This document shows positions 42,205 through 51,213 of a DNA stretch of 64,000 nucleotides, piece after piece. The position numbers and the translations under genes are program-made. The notes under the pieces are model-generated. The model had not been told where the DNA came from, ran no database searches, and was given only the letters and a program-made list of their open reading frames with translations. This DNA comes from JAWVFM01 sp038237625 (GTDB lineage: Bacteria; Actinomycetota; Thermoleophilia; Solirubrobacterales; 70-9). Position 1 is the stretch's first letter. Each line of letters begins with the position of its first letter. The stretch spans positions 62,001 to 126,000 of the forward strand of contig JBBRYM010000006.1 of the NCBI GenBank assembly GCA_038237625.1, given 5' to 3'.

Positions 42205-43614
42205 ATGGATACCGCATTCGACACGTTGCAATTAAGTAACCCCGTTCCACCCGAGGATGTTCCAACGCTCACGGACTCGGCTCACGTGGACGAAATTGCG
42301 CGCTCGATCATGCTCCAACCGCGGGGCCAGACAAGTCGGCGCTTCCGAATCCTACGGACGTTGCGCATGCAACCGGTGCGCGTTCGACATCTGTCCGCAG
42401 CTGGCACATTGCTCGCTGCTTGCCTTCTGCTCTTCATCCCGGGCCGCACAGTTGTAAGCGCGGCCGTTGACGAGATTTCATCCTGGTTCGACAGTGGCTC
42501 GGGGACAGTCATTAGCCGGTCCGGTGCCGTCCAGGGAGTCGTTCACACCGATGGGATCATCACCTCTGCGGTGCCCGACGGCCATGACGGCTGGTTCATC
42601 GCAGGGACCTTCACGTCGGTGAATGGTGAGGCCCGGGAACACCTTGCTCATTTGGAGGCAGACGGCGCCCTTGACCCTGATTGGCGCCCAACTCTCGAAG
42701 GTTCCGCGCCTCCCCGCTACACGTATGGGACATTGGCCCTGGCTAGCGGTCAGCTATACGTTGGCGGTTCCTTTTCGACGGTAGACGGAAAGGACGTCGG
42801 AAACGTCGCGGCGTTAGACGCCGCGACGGGAGGCCTGGTTAGCGGCTGGCAAACGACGCTCTCTCCTTCGCAAGAGATCACTGCCCTCGCGGCCGATGGA
42901 TCTAGTCTGTTTGTGGCCGGTGGCTTCGATGGCGCAACTTCCACTAATAGCAGTACAATCAGATGTCGGCTGATCGCGGTCAAGACGGCCAATGGTGAAT
43001 CGGATCCGGGCTTTGCCCCATCGGTTACGTCTGCTGGAGAAGGAGGCGGCGGATGTGTCCAATCGCTGGCGGTCTCAAGCGGGGATTTGTTGGTCGGTGG
43101 ATCGTTCGATTCCGTGGATGGCCACGCAGTCACGGGCTTTGCTCCCCTGAGTCAGACCACAGGAGCAATCGACCCCACCTTCCCGAGCGTACGCATCGCC
43201 TGCTTGGAGTCCGCTGGGTGCAATATTCCGTTGCCAACGGTCACCGGAATCGCTTCCACGGGCGGTCGTATCTACATCGCCGGAGAGTTCACCGGGGTCA
43301 ACGACCAGGAGTGCAACTCCGTTGTGGCTCTGGACCGAGCCTCCGGTCAGCTTGCCCCCGGCTTCTCGTGCCCTCGGCTGGGAGATGACAAGCTCTTCGA
43401 CTTGGAGCTCCAGGTCGCGGGCCCAACCCTCTACCTCGGCGGCGACTTCAAGACGGTGAACGACGAGCAGCGGAACGGATTCGCTGTGTTCGGCGCAGAC
43501 TCGGGTTCACTGCTCGACAACTGGAGTCCATCGAGCGTGACCGACTATGTTGCGGGCTTGTCTGTCTCGGGCTCGTCGGTCCTGGTGAGCGGAGTCGAAG
43601 AAGGTGGCCGGTGA
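42205..43614 (+). CDS. Membrane-anchored delta-60-repeat propeller protein (sigma partner)
   Basis: 469 residues. A cytoplasmic N-terminus of about 65 residues, one TM helix ('LSAAGTLLAACLLLFIPG'), then extracytoplasmic repeats of the kind 'GWFIAGTFTSVNGEARE', 'GQLYVGGSFSTVDGKDVGNV', 'GDLLVGGSFDSVDGHAVTGF' and 'GRIYIAGEFTGVNDQECNSV' (DUF5122/delta-60, beta-propeller). The N-terminal part could hold the preceding sigma factor, while the outer propeller senses a ligand; this is inferred from order and topology. Confidence 0.75.
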   Translation: MDTAFDTLQLSNPVPPEDVPTLTDSAHVDEIARSIMLQPRGQTSRRFRILRTLRMQPVRVRHLSAAGTLLAACLLLFIPGRTVVSAAVDEISSWFDSGSGTVISRSGAVQGVVHTDGIITSAVPDGHDGWFIAGTFTSVNGEAREHLAHLEADGALDPDWRPTLEGSAPPRYTYGTLALASGQLYVGGSFSTVDGKDVGNVAALDAATGGLVSGWQTTLSPSQEITALAADGSSLFVAGGFDGATSTNSSTIRCRLIAVKTANGESDPGFAPSVTSAGEGGGGCVQSLAVSSGDLLVGGSFDSVDGHAVTGFAPLSQTTGAIDPTFPSVRIACLESAGCNIPLPTVTGIASTGGRIYIAGEFTGVNDQECNSVVALDRASGQLAPGFSCPRLGDDKLFDLELQVAGPTLYLGGDFKTVNDEQRNGFAVFGADSGSLLDNWSPSSVTDYVAGLSVSGSSVLVSGVEEGGR

Positions 43615-44158
43615 CGCGGGCGTCGCGCCCTAGGAGGCCCCATTGTCTTCCACCCTGGTCTGGAGTCTGTGAGGCGAGCCCCCATCGACCCGTCGCGGCG
43701 AACTCCCGCCGGCCCGGCGGACGCGCACCTCATTCGCCGCCGGCTCGATCGCAGGTAAACACGGGGAACAGCACTGGCCTCAATCTCAGCGCAGATGCTC
43801 GCGCCTGTTAGACCACGGAAATCGCGGGCCCTCTCGACGAAACCCGGTCCTGCTGCCACCCGGATCCGCGCATATCAGCCTGACCGCGCGTCGCGCTTTT
43901 CGTCGGACCCGCCGCCCCTCGGCCCCAACCGCTGATAGCCCGCCGCAAGGCGGGCTAATTCGTGCTTAATGAGTGAAATCGTCGGCCCGCACGGTAGAGC
44001 TACTGATGCTCACGCACCAAGATGGAACAACGGAGAATGAGCCACTCTATCTTCGTGTCCACGCATATGCTGGACCAAGGTGCAACAGCATAAGTTCGAT
44101 TAGTGCACTTGTGGCGTCGTTGTCATATCAATATGTATAAGCGGGTGCCAGGGAGTCG
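43615..44158. other. 540-bp intergenic region
   Basis: It holds a terminator-like hairpin at 43936 and an AT-richer stretch before the lipoprotein gene with a possible promoter TTGTGG-17-TATGTA near 44109-44137. No gene seen. Confidence 0.5.
43936..43957 (+). terminator. Hairpin, possible bidirectional terminator
   Basis: TAGCCCGCC-GCAA-GGCGGGCTA, 9-bp perfect stem with a GNRA loop, followed by ATT. Confidence 0.65.
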
Positions 44159-44962
44159 GTGATCGAACCGGGTCAGGCCCCCGGAGGGCATGTGGGTGAG
44201 CGTGTGGCGCCGGTTACCAGAGCGGGAGCCACCGCGGCTGTTTTGGTGTGCGTGAGCGTTGTCCTCTCATCGGGGTGTGCAGGCGGAGGCTCGGTGACGC
44301 AGACTTCCGATGGGGCGACGTTCCCGATCAGGGCGACCCCGCTTCGGCTCCCGACCGTGGATCTACCGAAGGGCTTCGCCCATAGCGTGCCGGGAAGCTG
44401 TGTCGGGCAGGGGGCGGAGGTTGGAGTATTGGGACTCCCAGGGGTTCCCGGCGAAGGGGCTCTGGCGCCAGTTGGCGGCTCTCTCAAGCAAGGCCCCGTC
44501 TACGTCTGGATTGCCGGCGAAGCGCCACGAATTGCGGGGTTTCAAGCGGGTGACAGAGGCGGAATGGTCCGCGCTATGGCGATCAGTCGACCCACGTACC
44601 GTGGACCCGTGCTGATCCGCGGCGGTCGAACTGACCGAAGGGGACCAATTCGATTTCGAAACGGACCCGGACTGGCGAATGGACTTGAACTCGGGGCCGG
44701 TGCGATGGACTGGCCCGCCTTGGGCGCGCGGGGTGCGTCCGCCCAATCCCCGGGGTGGCGCTACGCGCTCTTCCGGGCACGCGTACCCAGCCCAGGATGC
44801 TACGCCTTTCAGGTTGATGGTCAAGGGTTCAGCTATGTGCTTCCGTTTGCCGTAGCAGTTCCACCGCGCCTCCCGTCTTTGACCTGGAACCCGACCAGGT
44901 CAAGGGGCGGGTTCCGGTGGGTTTCTGTATTGCGTCCCCCCGAATCCAAGGTCCGTCGCTGA
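44159..44962 (+). CDS. Putative lipoprotein
   Basis: 267 residues from GTG 44159. A lipobox is visible in 'VVLSSGCAGGGS', so Cys is the lipid site. 'FRARVPSPGCYAFQVDGQGF' near the C-terminus looks like a secreted beta domain. The basic tail 'PTRSRGGFRWVSVLRPPESK' may be frameshifted. Function unknown. Confidence 0.6.
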   Translation: MIEPGQAPGGHVGERVAPVTRAGATAAVLVCVSVVLSSGCAGGGSVTQTSDGATFPIRATPLRLPTVDLPKGFAHSVPGSCVGQGAEVGVLGLPGVPGEGALAPVGGSLKQGPVYVWIAGEAPRIAGFQAGDRGGMVRAMAISRPTYRGPVLIRGGRTDRRGPIRFRNGPGLANGLELGAGAMDWPALGARGASAQSPGWRYALFRARVPSPGCYAFQVDGQGFSYVLPFAVAVPPRLPSLTWNPTRSRGGFRWVSVLRPPESKVRR

Positions 44963-45056
44963 TGAGTCCTGGCGACCGACATACCGGCGGGGTGCGCGAA
45001 GAAAGGACATGAATCGGGCTCGCCCGAATGGTGGCGCCCGCAGTACGACTATCAGG

Positions 45057-46082
45057 TCAGCCGACCGCGATCGCACCTGGGTCCCCCTCGACGAGCTGGC
45101 CGATCCGGACGCCCGGCGCCCGTTCAGCCGCCTCCGCCGGCGCCGCAATGAGGAGGCCACCGGACGTCATGGCATCGGTGAGCAATACACGGCGGTTGAC
45201 GGGAACCCTGTCCGAAAACGTTGCAAACGAGGCCGCGTCGGCCGCGTTTCGCCGACTGCCTCCGGCAATGCAGCGCTCGTTCTTCGCCAAGTCCTCAGCG
45301 CCCGGAATCTCAGGCGCAGCGAACGCCTCGATCTGTGCGGCGCATCCGCTCGCCGCGCAGAGCTCGTGGAGGTGCCCCAGCAGGCCGAAGCCAGTTACGT
45401 CGGTCGCAGCGTGCGCTTCGGCGCTTAGGGCGGCGGCAGCCGCCTCCGCGTTGAGGGTGGTCATGACCTCGACTGCCGCCGCGATGGTCTCGGCGTCGGC
45501 GAGGCCGCGCTTGGCCGCCGTCGTCACGAGGCCACCGCCCAAGGGCTTCGTCAGGAAAAGCCCATCGCCCGGCCGTCCCCCAGCGTTGGTCAGGGTGGTG
45601 CGAGGATCGACGGTGCCGGTGACCGCTAGGCCGTACTTGGGCTCGGGGTCATCGATCGAATGACCCCCGCCGACAACTGCTCCCGCGGCCGCGACCACAT
45701 CCGCGCCCCCACGCAGGATCTCGGCCAGTATCGAGGTCAGCAGACTTTCGAGCGGGAAGGCTACGAGGTTGAGCGCGAGGAGCGGCGTAGCGCCCATCGC
45801 GTAGAGATCGGAGAGAGCGTTCGTGGCCGCGATGCGGCCGAAGTCGTAGGGGTCGTCCACGATCGGGGTGAAGAAGTCGACGCTCTGGACGATCGCGAGG
45901 TCGTCGCGAAGCCGGTAGACGGCTGCGTCGTCCGACTTCTCAGTACCGACCAGCAGCTCCGGTGCAGTCGCGAGGGTTAGGCCGGCGAGGATCGGCCGCA
46001 ACTGCGCCGCCCCGATCTTGCACGCGCAGCCTGCGCCGTGCGAGAGTTCGGTGAGGCGAACCTCCGAAGCGGTGGTGGCCAC
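45057..46082 (-). CDS. selD: Selenide, water dikinase (selenophosphate synthetase)
   Basis: 341 residues. It makes selenophosphate from selenide and ATP, the Se donor for SelA. The N-terminal 'LTELSHGAGCACKIGAAQL' carries the catalytic Cys19 (the residue that is Sec in some species) and Lys22. 'VQSVDFFTPIVDDPYDFGRI' and 'NALSDLYAMGATPLLALNL' are the ATP/Mg regions. 'DVTGFGLLGHLHEL' is the second-half motif. It is divergent from selA with 25 bp between starts, so both can be driven from one short region. Confidence 0.96.
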   Translation of the reverse strand: MATTASEVRLTELSHGAGCACKIGAAQLRPILAGLTLATAPELLVGTEKSDDAAVYRLRDDLAIVQSVDFFTPIVDDPYDFGRIAATNALSDLYAMGATPLLALNLVAFPLESLLTSILAEILRGGADVVAAAGAVVGGGHSIDDPEPKYGLAVTGTVDPRTTLTNAGGRPGDGLFLTKPLGGGLVTTAAKRGLADAETIAAAVEVMTTLNAEAAAAALSAEAHAATDVTGFGLLGHLHELCAASGCAAQIEAFAAPEIPGAEDLAKNERCIAGGSRRNAADAASFATFSDRVPVNRRVLLTDAMTSGGLLIAAPAEAAERAPGVRIGQLVEGDPGAIAVG

Positions 46083-46107
46083 CAGCCGAGGGTACTCTCA
46101 CCCTGAG

Positions 46108-47457
46108 ATGACCGAAGCGAAGGCGATCGATCGCCTACGGCTCCTCCCGTCCGTCGAGGAGGTGACCGCGAACCTGAACGGCGTTCCGCATGCCGTCGCC
46201 GTGAGGGAGGCCCGCGACGAGATCTCTCGCGTACGCGGCCGGATCCTCGATGGCGAGGCACTCGAGCCCTCCCTCGATGCCATTCGCGAGGCGGTCGCTG
46301 AGCGCGTCGAGAGCGCCCAGCAGGGAAGCGTCGTCGCGGTGATCAACGCGACCGGGGTGATCCTCCACACCAACCTCGGACGGGCGCCCCTAGCGCCTCA
46401 AGCACAAGCGGCGATCGCCTCGGTGTCATCGACCTACTCGAACCTCGAGATCGACCTGCGGACGGGCGAGCGGGGCTCGCGGCACGACCACGTTGAGCCA
46501 CTGGTCACGAAGCTGTGCAGCGCGGAGGCGGCGATGGCCCTCAACAACAACGCCGCGGCGGTCTTACTTGCGCTGGCGGCCCACGCTAACGGCCGCAGGG
46601 TGCTGGTAGCTCGGGGAGAGCTCATCGAGATTGGCGGGTCGTTTCGAGTCCCGGAGATTCTCAACCAGTCAGGCGCGGTCCTGGCCGAGGTGGGGACGAC
46701 CAACAGGACAAGGATCTCCGACTACGAACAGGCGATCGGACCCGAGACCGCGGCGATCCTGCGTGTTCACCAGTCAAACTTCCGCATGGTCGGGTTCACC
46801 AGCGCGGTCGCGGGCTCCGAGTTAGCCGCCCTGGCCCATGCACGGGGCATCGCCTTCATCAACGACCTCGGATCCGGGGCGGTTGAGCCGCTCGCAGACG
46901 AGCCCGCGATCAGGTCGGCGGTGGCTGAAGGGGCAGATCTCGTCTGCTTTTCCGCCGACAAGCTCCTGGGCGGGCCTCAAGCGGGCGTTATCGCCGGCAC
47001 GCGCGTCGCGGTCGAGGCCTGCAGGTCGCATCCCCTGGCGCGGGCGATGCGCATCGACAAGCTCCAGCTGGCCGCGCTCGAAGCGACGCTGCGATTGCAC
47101 CGCGACGGCCGGGCGGATGAAGTCCCCGCGATCTCGATGCTGCGGGCACCGGACCAGGAGCTACGCCACAAGGCCGAACTGCTCGTGTCGGCGATCGGAG
47201 CGGCTGCGCGCGTTTGCGAGGCGACGGCCCGGGCCGGCGGCGGCGCTCTGCCGACACTCGAGTTACCGGGTCCCGTTTGCGCCCTGGTAACGGGAGGGCT
47301 CGGCGCCGAGGAGCTGGTCGCGAGGCTGCGTGTGGGGGAGCCGCCGGTGATCGCCCGCATCGCCGACGGCGAGGTGATCCTCGACCCTCGGACGATCGCG
47401 GAGGGGGAGATCGCGCGCTGCGCGGAATGCGTGGGGAGCGCTCTTGGCGCGCGCTGA
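46108..47457 (+). CDS. selA: L-seryl-tRNA(Sec) selenium transferase
   Basis: 449 residues. A PLP enzyme converting Ser-tRNA-Sec to Sec-tRNA-Sec. 'ATGVILHTNLGRAPL', 'YSNLEIDLRTGERGSRHDHV', 'ALNNNAAAVLLALAA' and 'CFSADKLLGGPQAGVI' (PLP Lys in SADK) are the family signatures. ATG 46108 is preferred; the frame is open to 46018 but that would overlap selD. The stop overlaps selB. Confidence 0.97.
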   Translation: MTEAKAIDRLRLLPSVEEVTANLNGVPHAVAVREARDEISRVRGRILDGEALEPSLDAIREAVAERVESAQQGSVVAVINATGVILHTNLGRAPLAPQAQAAIASVSSTYSNLEIDLRTGERGSRHDHVEPLVTKLCSAEAAMALNNNAAAVLLALAAHANGRRVLVARGELIEIGGSFRVPEILNQSGAVLAEVGTTNRTRISDYEQAIGPETAAILRVHQSNFRMVGFTSAVAGSELAALAHARGIAFINDLGSGAVEPLADEPAIRSAVAEGADLVCFSADKLLGGPQAGVIAGTRVAVEACRSHPLARAMRIDKLQLAALEATLRLHRDGRADEVPAISMLRAPDQELRHKAELLVSAIGAAARVCEATARAGGGALPTLELPGPVCALVTGGLGAEELVARLRVGEPPVIARIADGEVILDPRTIAEGEIARCAECVGSALGAR

Positions 47458-48991
47458 GCGGGGGCGGACGTTGGGGACTGCGGGGCACGTCGACCACGGC
47501 AAGACCGCGCTCGTTCAGGCCCTGACCGGGAAGAACACCGACCGTCTCGCCGAGGAGCATCGGCGCGGCATCTCGATCGCCCTCGGCTACGCGCGCCTCG
47601 ACTTGCCCGACGACAGCTTCGTGAGCGTCGTTGACGTGCCCGGCCACGAGCGCCTCGTTCGAACGATGGTGGCCGGGGCCACGGGAGTCGACGCCTTCCT
47701 GCTGGTTGTTGCCGCCGATGACGGCGTCATGCCGCAGACGCGTGAGCACCTCGCGGTCATGAGTGCCCTTGGAATCGAGTCAGGCGTGGTGGCCGTCACC
47801 AAGAGCGACCTAGTCGGCGCCGAGGCGCTAGAGCTGGCGATGAAGGAGGCCGCAGGAGCAGTCCCAGGCGCGCCCGTCGTTGCGGTGAGCGCGCGGACCG
47901 GCGCAGGGCTAGACCGCCTGCGCGAGCAGATCGCCGCCGCGATTGCTAGGTCCGACGCACCTGAGGCAAGCGGCGACGCCGCGATTCTCCACGTCGATCG
48001 AAGCTTCACCCTCCACGGGATCGGGAGCGTCGTCACCGGGACCCTCTGGTCGGGCTCTATCGCCCAGGGAGATCGGCTTGAGGCGCTGCCGCATGGGCTC
48101 GTAGCTCGGGTCCGCTCCATTCAGATACACGACACGGCCGTGGAGAGCGTCGTCGCCGGGTGCCGGGTCGCGCTGAACCTGGTGGGGGTGGACAGGGGCG
48201 AGGTCCAGCCGGGCGACGTGATCGCCTCGCCGCACAGCGGCCTGCGCCCGAGCTATCGCATCGACGTGCACCTTCACCTTGACCGCGAGCCTGCGTCGGC
48301 TCGGGTTCAGGTCCACCACGGCACCCGGGGCGGGCCCGCGCGGCTCGTCGATCTCGGGGATGGCCTCGCGCAGTTGCGACTGGAGGCGCCGCTCATCGCG
48401 AGGGGCGGAGACCGGTTCGTCATCCGCTCGATCTCGCCGCCGGACACGATCGGCGGCGGCGTCGTGCTGGACCCGGCGCCGGTCCGCCACGGCGACGGCC
48501 CGGCAACCGATCGGCTCACGAGAATCCGCGAGCGCGGACTCAAGGCCGTCCGCCGCGAAGAAGCCGCCCAGACCGAGCCCGATCGACGGCCGGCAGCTGA
48601 GCTCGCCCCGGCTCGTCTCAGCACCCGGGCGAAGGTGGTACTCGCGGTGATTGACGCCGATGGCGCGCAGCCGCGCTCGGTTGCCGATCTCGCAGCAGGG
48701 CTGCGGATCGCGCCGTCCGAGGCACAGGGGCTGCTCGAAGAGCTGCTGCGCGCGGATCGCGCCGCCATGATCGCTCGAGGTGTCTACTACGCGAAGCCGC
48801 GTTTGGAGGACGCGTGCGAGCGGGCACTAGAGCTTGCGCGCCACCGAGGCGAGGTCTCGCTGGCAACGGTTCGCGACGCGCTCGGCATCAGCCGCAAGTA
48901 CGCAAAGGCGCTCCTCGAGCACCTCGACAACGAGGGGCTCACCGTTCGCCAGGACGACGTGCATGTCTTGCGGCGAGTGCGCGGGCCATAA
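47444..48991 (+). CDS. selB: Selenocysteine-specific elongation factor
   Basis: 515 residues from TTG 47444, overlapping selA by 14 bp. GTPase domain: 'GTAGHVDHGKTALV' (P-loop 14-21), 'DVPGHERLVRTMV', 'VAVTKSDLVG'. EF-Tu-like domains 2-3 follow. C-terminal winged helices ('LLEELLRADRAAMIARGVYY', 'VSLATVRDALGISRKYAKAL') bind the SECIS hairpin. It is about 100 residues shorter than E. coli SelB, as in many actinobacteria. Confidence 0.96.
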   Translation: MARAERGRTLGTAGHVDHGKTALVQALTGKNTDRLAEEHRRGISIALGYARLDLPDDSFVSVVDVPGHERLVRTMVAGATGVDAFLLVVAADDGVMPQTREHLAVMSALGIESGVVAVTKSDLVGAEALELAMKEAAGAVPGAPVVAVSARTGAGLDRLREQIAAAIARSDAPEASGDAAILHVDRSFTLHGIGSVVTGTLWSGSIAQGDRLEALPHGLVARVRSIQIHDTAVESVVAGCRVALNLVGVDRGEVQPGDVIASPHSGLRPSYRIDVHLHLDREPASARVQVHHGTRGGPARLVDLGDGLAQLRLEAPLIARGGDRFVIRSISPPDTIGGGVVLDPAPVRHGDGPATDRLTRIRERGLKAVRREEAAQTEPDRRPAAELAPARLSTRAKVVLAVIDADGAQPRSVADLAAGLRIAPSEAQGLLEELLRADRAAMIARGVYYAKPRLEDACERALELARHRGEVSLATVRDALGISRKYAKALLEHLDNEGLTVRQDDVHVLRRVRGP

Positions 48992-49012
48992 CATCTCTGG
49001 TCCTCCTCACGT

Positions 49013-49105
49013 GGGGCGGCAGGGGTCTGGTGGCTCATCTGGTCCTCAAAACCAGCAGGGCGCCGTAGCCCGGCGCTTGGAAGGTTCGATTCCTTCGCCG
49101 CCTCG
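49013..49105 (+). tRNA. selC: tRNA-Sec (anticodon TCA)
   Basis: 8-bp acceptor GGGGCGGC/GCCGCCTC, D-arm with TGGT loop, anticodon arm CTGGT-CCTCAAA-ACCAG (TCA), long variable arm GCGCCG/CGGCGC, T-arm GAAGG-TTCGATT-CCTTC, discriminator G, no encoded CCA. It lies 21 bp after selB, completing the Sec cluster. Confidence 0.95.
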
Positions 49106-49446
49106 TCCGAGAGCCGCAACTTGGCGGAACAATCGAGGCTGAGCGCGGGGCAACCCCCTATTGGATTCGGCGTTAACTGGCGAGTGGTGGCCGTAGTCGC
49201 AGTGGGAAGCGTCGGGCAATAGAGCCGCTGGAAGGGCGGACGAAACTATGGACCGCCCGTCCACCCCTACTTGGCTTGGTTGCTGGGGTTGCGGCCCGCC
49301 GCCGCTGCCGACCCCGCACCCACAAGAAGTGTGCACGGGGTCGGCAGCGGCAGCGGGATAGAGGTTGGGAATGGATGAGGGGGTGGACGGGTGGTTCTTG
49401 TGAGCGATTGATGACCTGAGGTGAACCGAAGTCAGACAGGGACGTT
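49106..49446. other. Intergenic with a large hairpin
   Basis: No gene seen. A 16-bp-arm inverted repeat at 49301-49351 is the main feature. Confidence 0.5.
49301..49351. terminator. Long inverted repeat, terminator or transfer-origin-like
   Basis: Perfect arms GCCGCTGCCGACCCCG and CGGGGTCGGCAGCGGC around a 19-base loop. No T-run. It sits between tRNA-Sec and a TraD-like gene, so it could be either a terminator or part of a DNA-transfer site; the latter is speculation. Confidence 0.5.
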
Positions 49447-51156
49447 GTGGGGGTTGAGGCGCCTGGGACGGTGATGGCTGGTTGGACCGAACTGGGGGCA
49501 GTCGTAGGCGGGGTTGCGAATGGGCATCGGCGACTTCCCGATCTGGGGGCCGCGGCGGATGCGTTGACTGGCTGGGCCGTCGTCGGGCTGGTGGGTATGT
49601 TTGCCGGGATCTGTTTGCACTTGTCGCTGCGGTCGATGGGCGCCCGTTGGAGCTGGGCGAGTCCCGTGGTTGCGATCGGCGTGGCACTCGGATCGGTGAG
49701 CTCCCAGGTGGCGGTACTCGTCGGCATCGCCGGACTGACCGCAATCTCGATCGGATTCGCGTGGGAGCGTGAAGCTCTGGAGCGGGGCGGCGAAGAGGCA
49801 CAGTTGGAGCGTGATCGAACCGGGGTGCTTTCTGCGGTCATCGCGCGAAGGGAAAGGCAGCGGGCGCGTGCGCAGCGGGTTACCGGGACTCGGTTTGCCT
49901 TAGGGGTAGCGCGGTCGGGCAAGCCGGCAACTGTGCCCTTTGGCTCCGAGCAAGGTGTTCGGGCCTTGATCGTCGGGGCGCCCGGGACAGGGAAGACAGT
50001 GACCACAGCGGCGATCGTGGGTGCCTACATCGACCAGGGGCTCCCGGTCGTCTGCGTCGACCCGAAAGGCGACCCGAGCTTGAGGGAACACCTCGCGATG
50101 GCGGCGGGTCGTCGTAAAACAAGGCTCATCGAGTGGACCCCCGACGGCGGTTCGATCTACAACCCGCTCTCGCGTGGCGACGCGACTGAGATCGCGGACA
50201 AGGCGCTCGCCGGAGAGCACTGGAGCGAGCCTCACTATCTCCGGCAGGCGCAGCGGTACCTTGGGTGGGAGCTCCGGGTGCTGAGCGAGGTCGGCGTCCC
50301 GATCTCGCTCTCCTCCCTGGTAGCGCACATGGAGCCCGACGCCCTCGAGGCGCTCGGGGATCGATGCGAACCCACAATGGCGGATGGGCTGCGCCGTTAC
50401 CTCGATTCACTCTCCGCGCGTCAGCGCACCGAGCTCGGCGGTGTCCGCGATCGCTTGGCGGTGCTCGGGGAGTCACGCCTGGGGCGATGGCTCGATCCTC
50501 AGGATGGCGCGAGCGTCGACGTGGCGGAGACCTGGCAGGACCGCCATATCCTCTACTTTCGTCTGGACGCCGATCGCTACCCGCTCGCATCGCAGATGCT
50601 GGGTGCGTCGATTGTCTCGGACTTGGTATCCCTGACCGGCGAGCTCCAGCGAGAACGGCCCGCTTTGGGGTTGGTCGCGATCGACGAGTTCGCGGCCGTG
50701 GGCGCTCGTCAGATCCTCCGGGTCTTATCACGGTCGCGCTCGGCGGGGATCAGCGTCCTGCTCGCGACGCAAGGTATCGCCGATCTTTACGATGTCGATG
50801 CGGAGGGCGGGTCAGCGGAGAGCTTCTCGAGACGGGTACTGACACAGCTCAACTTCGTCGTCGCGCATCGCCAGCCAGAGTCGGCGAGTGCGGAGACGCT
50901 GGCGGGAGTGGCGGGAACGCGCGCAGCGTGGCGGACGACTCGCCGCGTCTACGGGGGACTTCGCGCCTCTGGAGGAGAGCGTGTCGGAAGCCGGACTCGA
51001 GAGCGAGAGTATGTCTGCCATCCGGATGAGTTCAAGAGCCTGGCGGTGGGGGAGGCGATCGTTATCGAGCCTGGCTCGAAGCAGGCAGCCAGCCGGGTGA
51101 CGGTGTGGCCGTCGGCAGACGGTTGGCGCTTGAAGATTCGCGGCGTACGGGCATAG
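49447..51156 (+). CDS. TraD/VirD4-like DNA-translocating ATPase
   Basis: 569 residues from GTG 49447 (ATG 49474 also possible). Two TM helices (about 43-62 and 70-105), then a RecA-like motor with Walker A 'VGAPGTGKTVTTAAI' (176-190), 'VCVDPKGDPSLREHL', and Walker B 'LGLVAIDEFAAVGARQILRV'. 'LLATQGIADLYD' is the sensor region of coupling proteins. It may pump DNA in conjugation or in a chromosomal role. No relaxase is next to it; a sigma factor and secreted proteins follow, an arrangement I associate with Solirubrobacterales. Confidence 0.82.
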   Translation: MGVEAPGTVMAGWTELGAVVGGVANGHRRLPDLGAAADALTGWAVVGLVGMFAGICLHLSLRSMGARWSWASPVVAIGVALGSVSSQVAVLVGIAGLTAISIGFAWEREALERGGEEAQLERDRTGVLSAVIARRERQRARAQRVTGTRFALGVARSGKPATVPFGSEQGVRALIVGAPGTGKTVTTAAIVGAYIDQGLPVVCVDPKGDPSLREHLAMAAGRRKTRLIEWTPDGGSIYNPLSRGDATEIADKALAGEHWSEPHYLRQAQRYLGWELRVLSEVGVPISLSSLVAHMEPDALEALGDRCEPTMADGLRRYLDSLSARQRTELGGVRDRLAVLGESRLGRWLDPQDGASVDVAETWQDRHILYFRLDADRYPLASQMLGASIVSDLVSLTGELQRERPALGLVAIDEFAAVGARQILRVLSRSRSAGISVLLATQGIADLYDVDAEGGSAESFSRRVLTQLNFVVAHRQPESASAETLAGVAGTRAAWRTTRRVYGGLRASGGERVGSRTREREYVCHPDEFKSLAVGEAIVIEPGSKQAASRVTVWPSADGWRLKIRGVRA

Positions 51157-51213
51157 ACTGGACGCTGAGGCGCAGGCCGGGGACAAAAACCAGGCCGCTG
51201 CGCCTAAGGGGAT

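Noticed and set aside
46018..46107. Longer start for selA
   Set aside because: It would run into the divergent selD start; ATG 46108 fits the family's N-terminus.
49301..49351. Firm oriT call
   Set aside because: Only an inverted repeat next to a TraD-like gene; no relaxase gene or nic motif seen.
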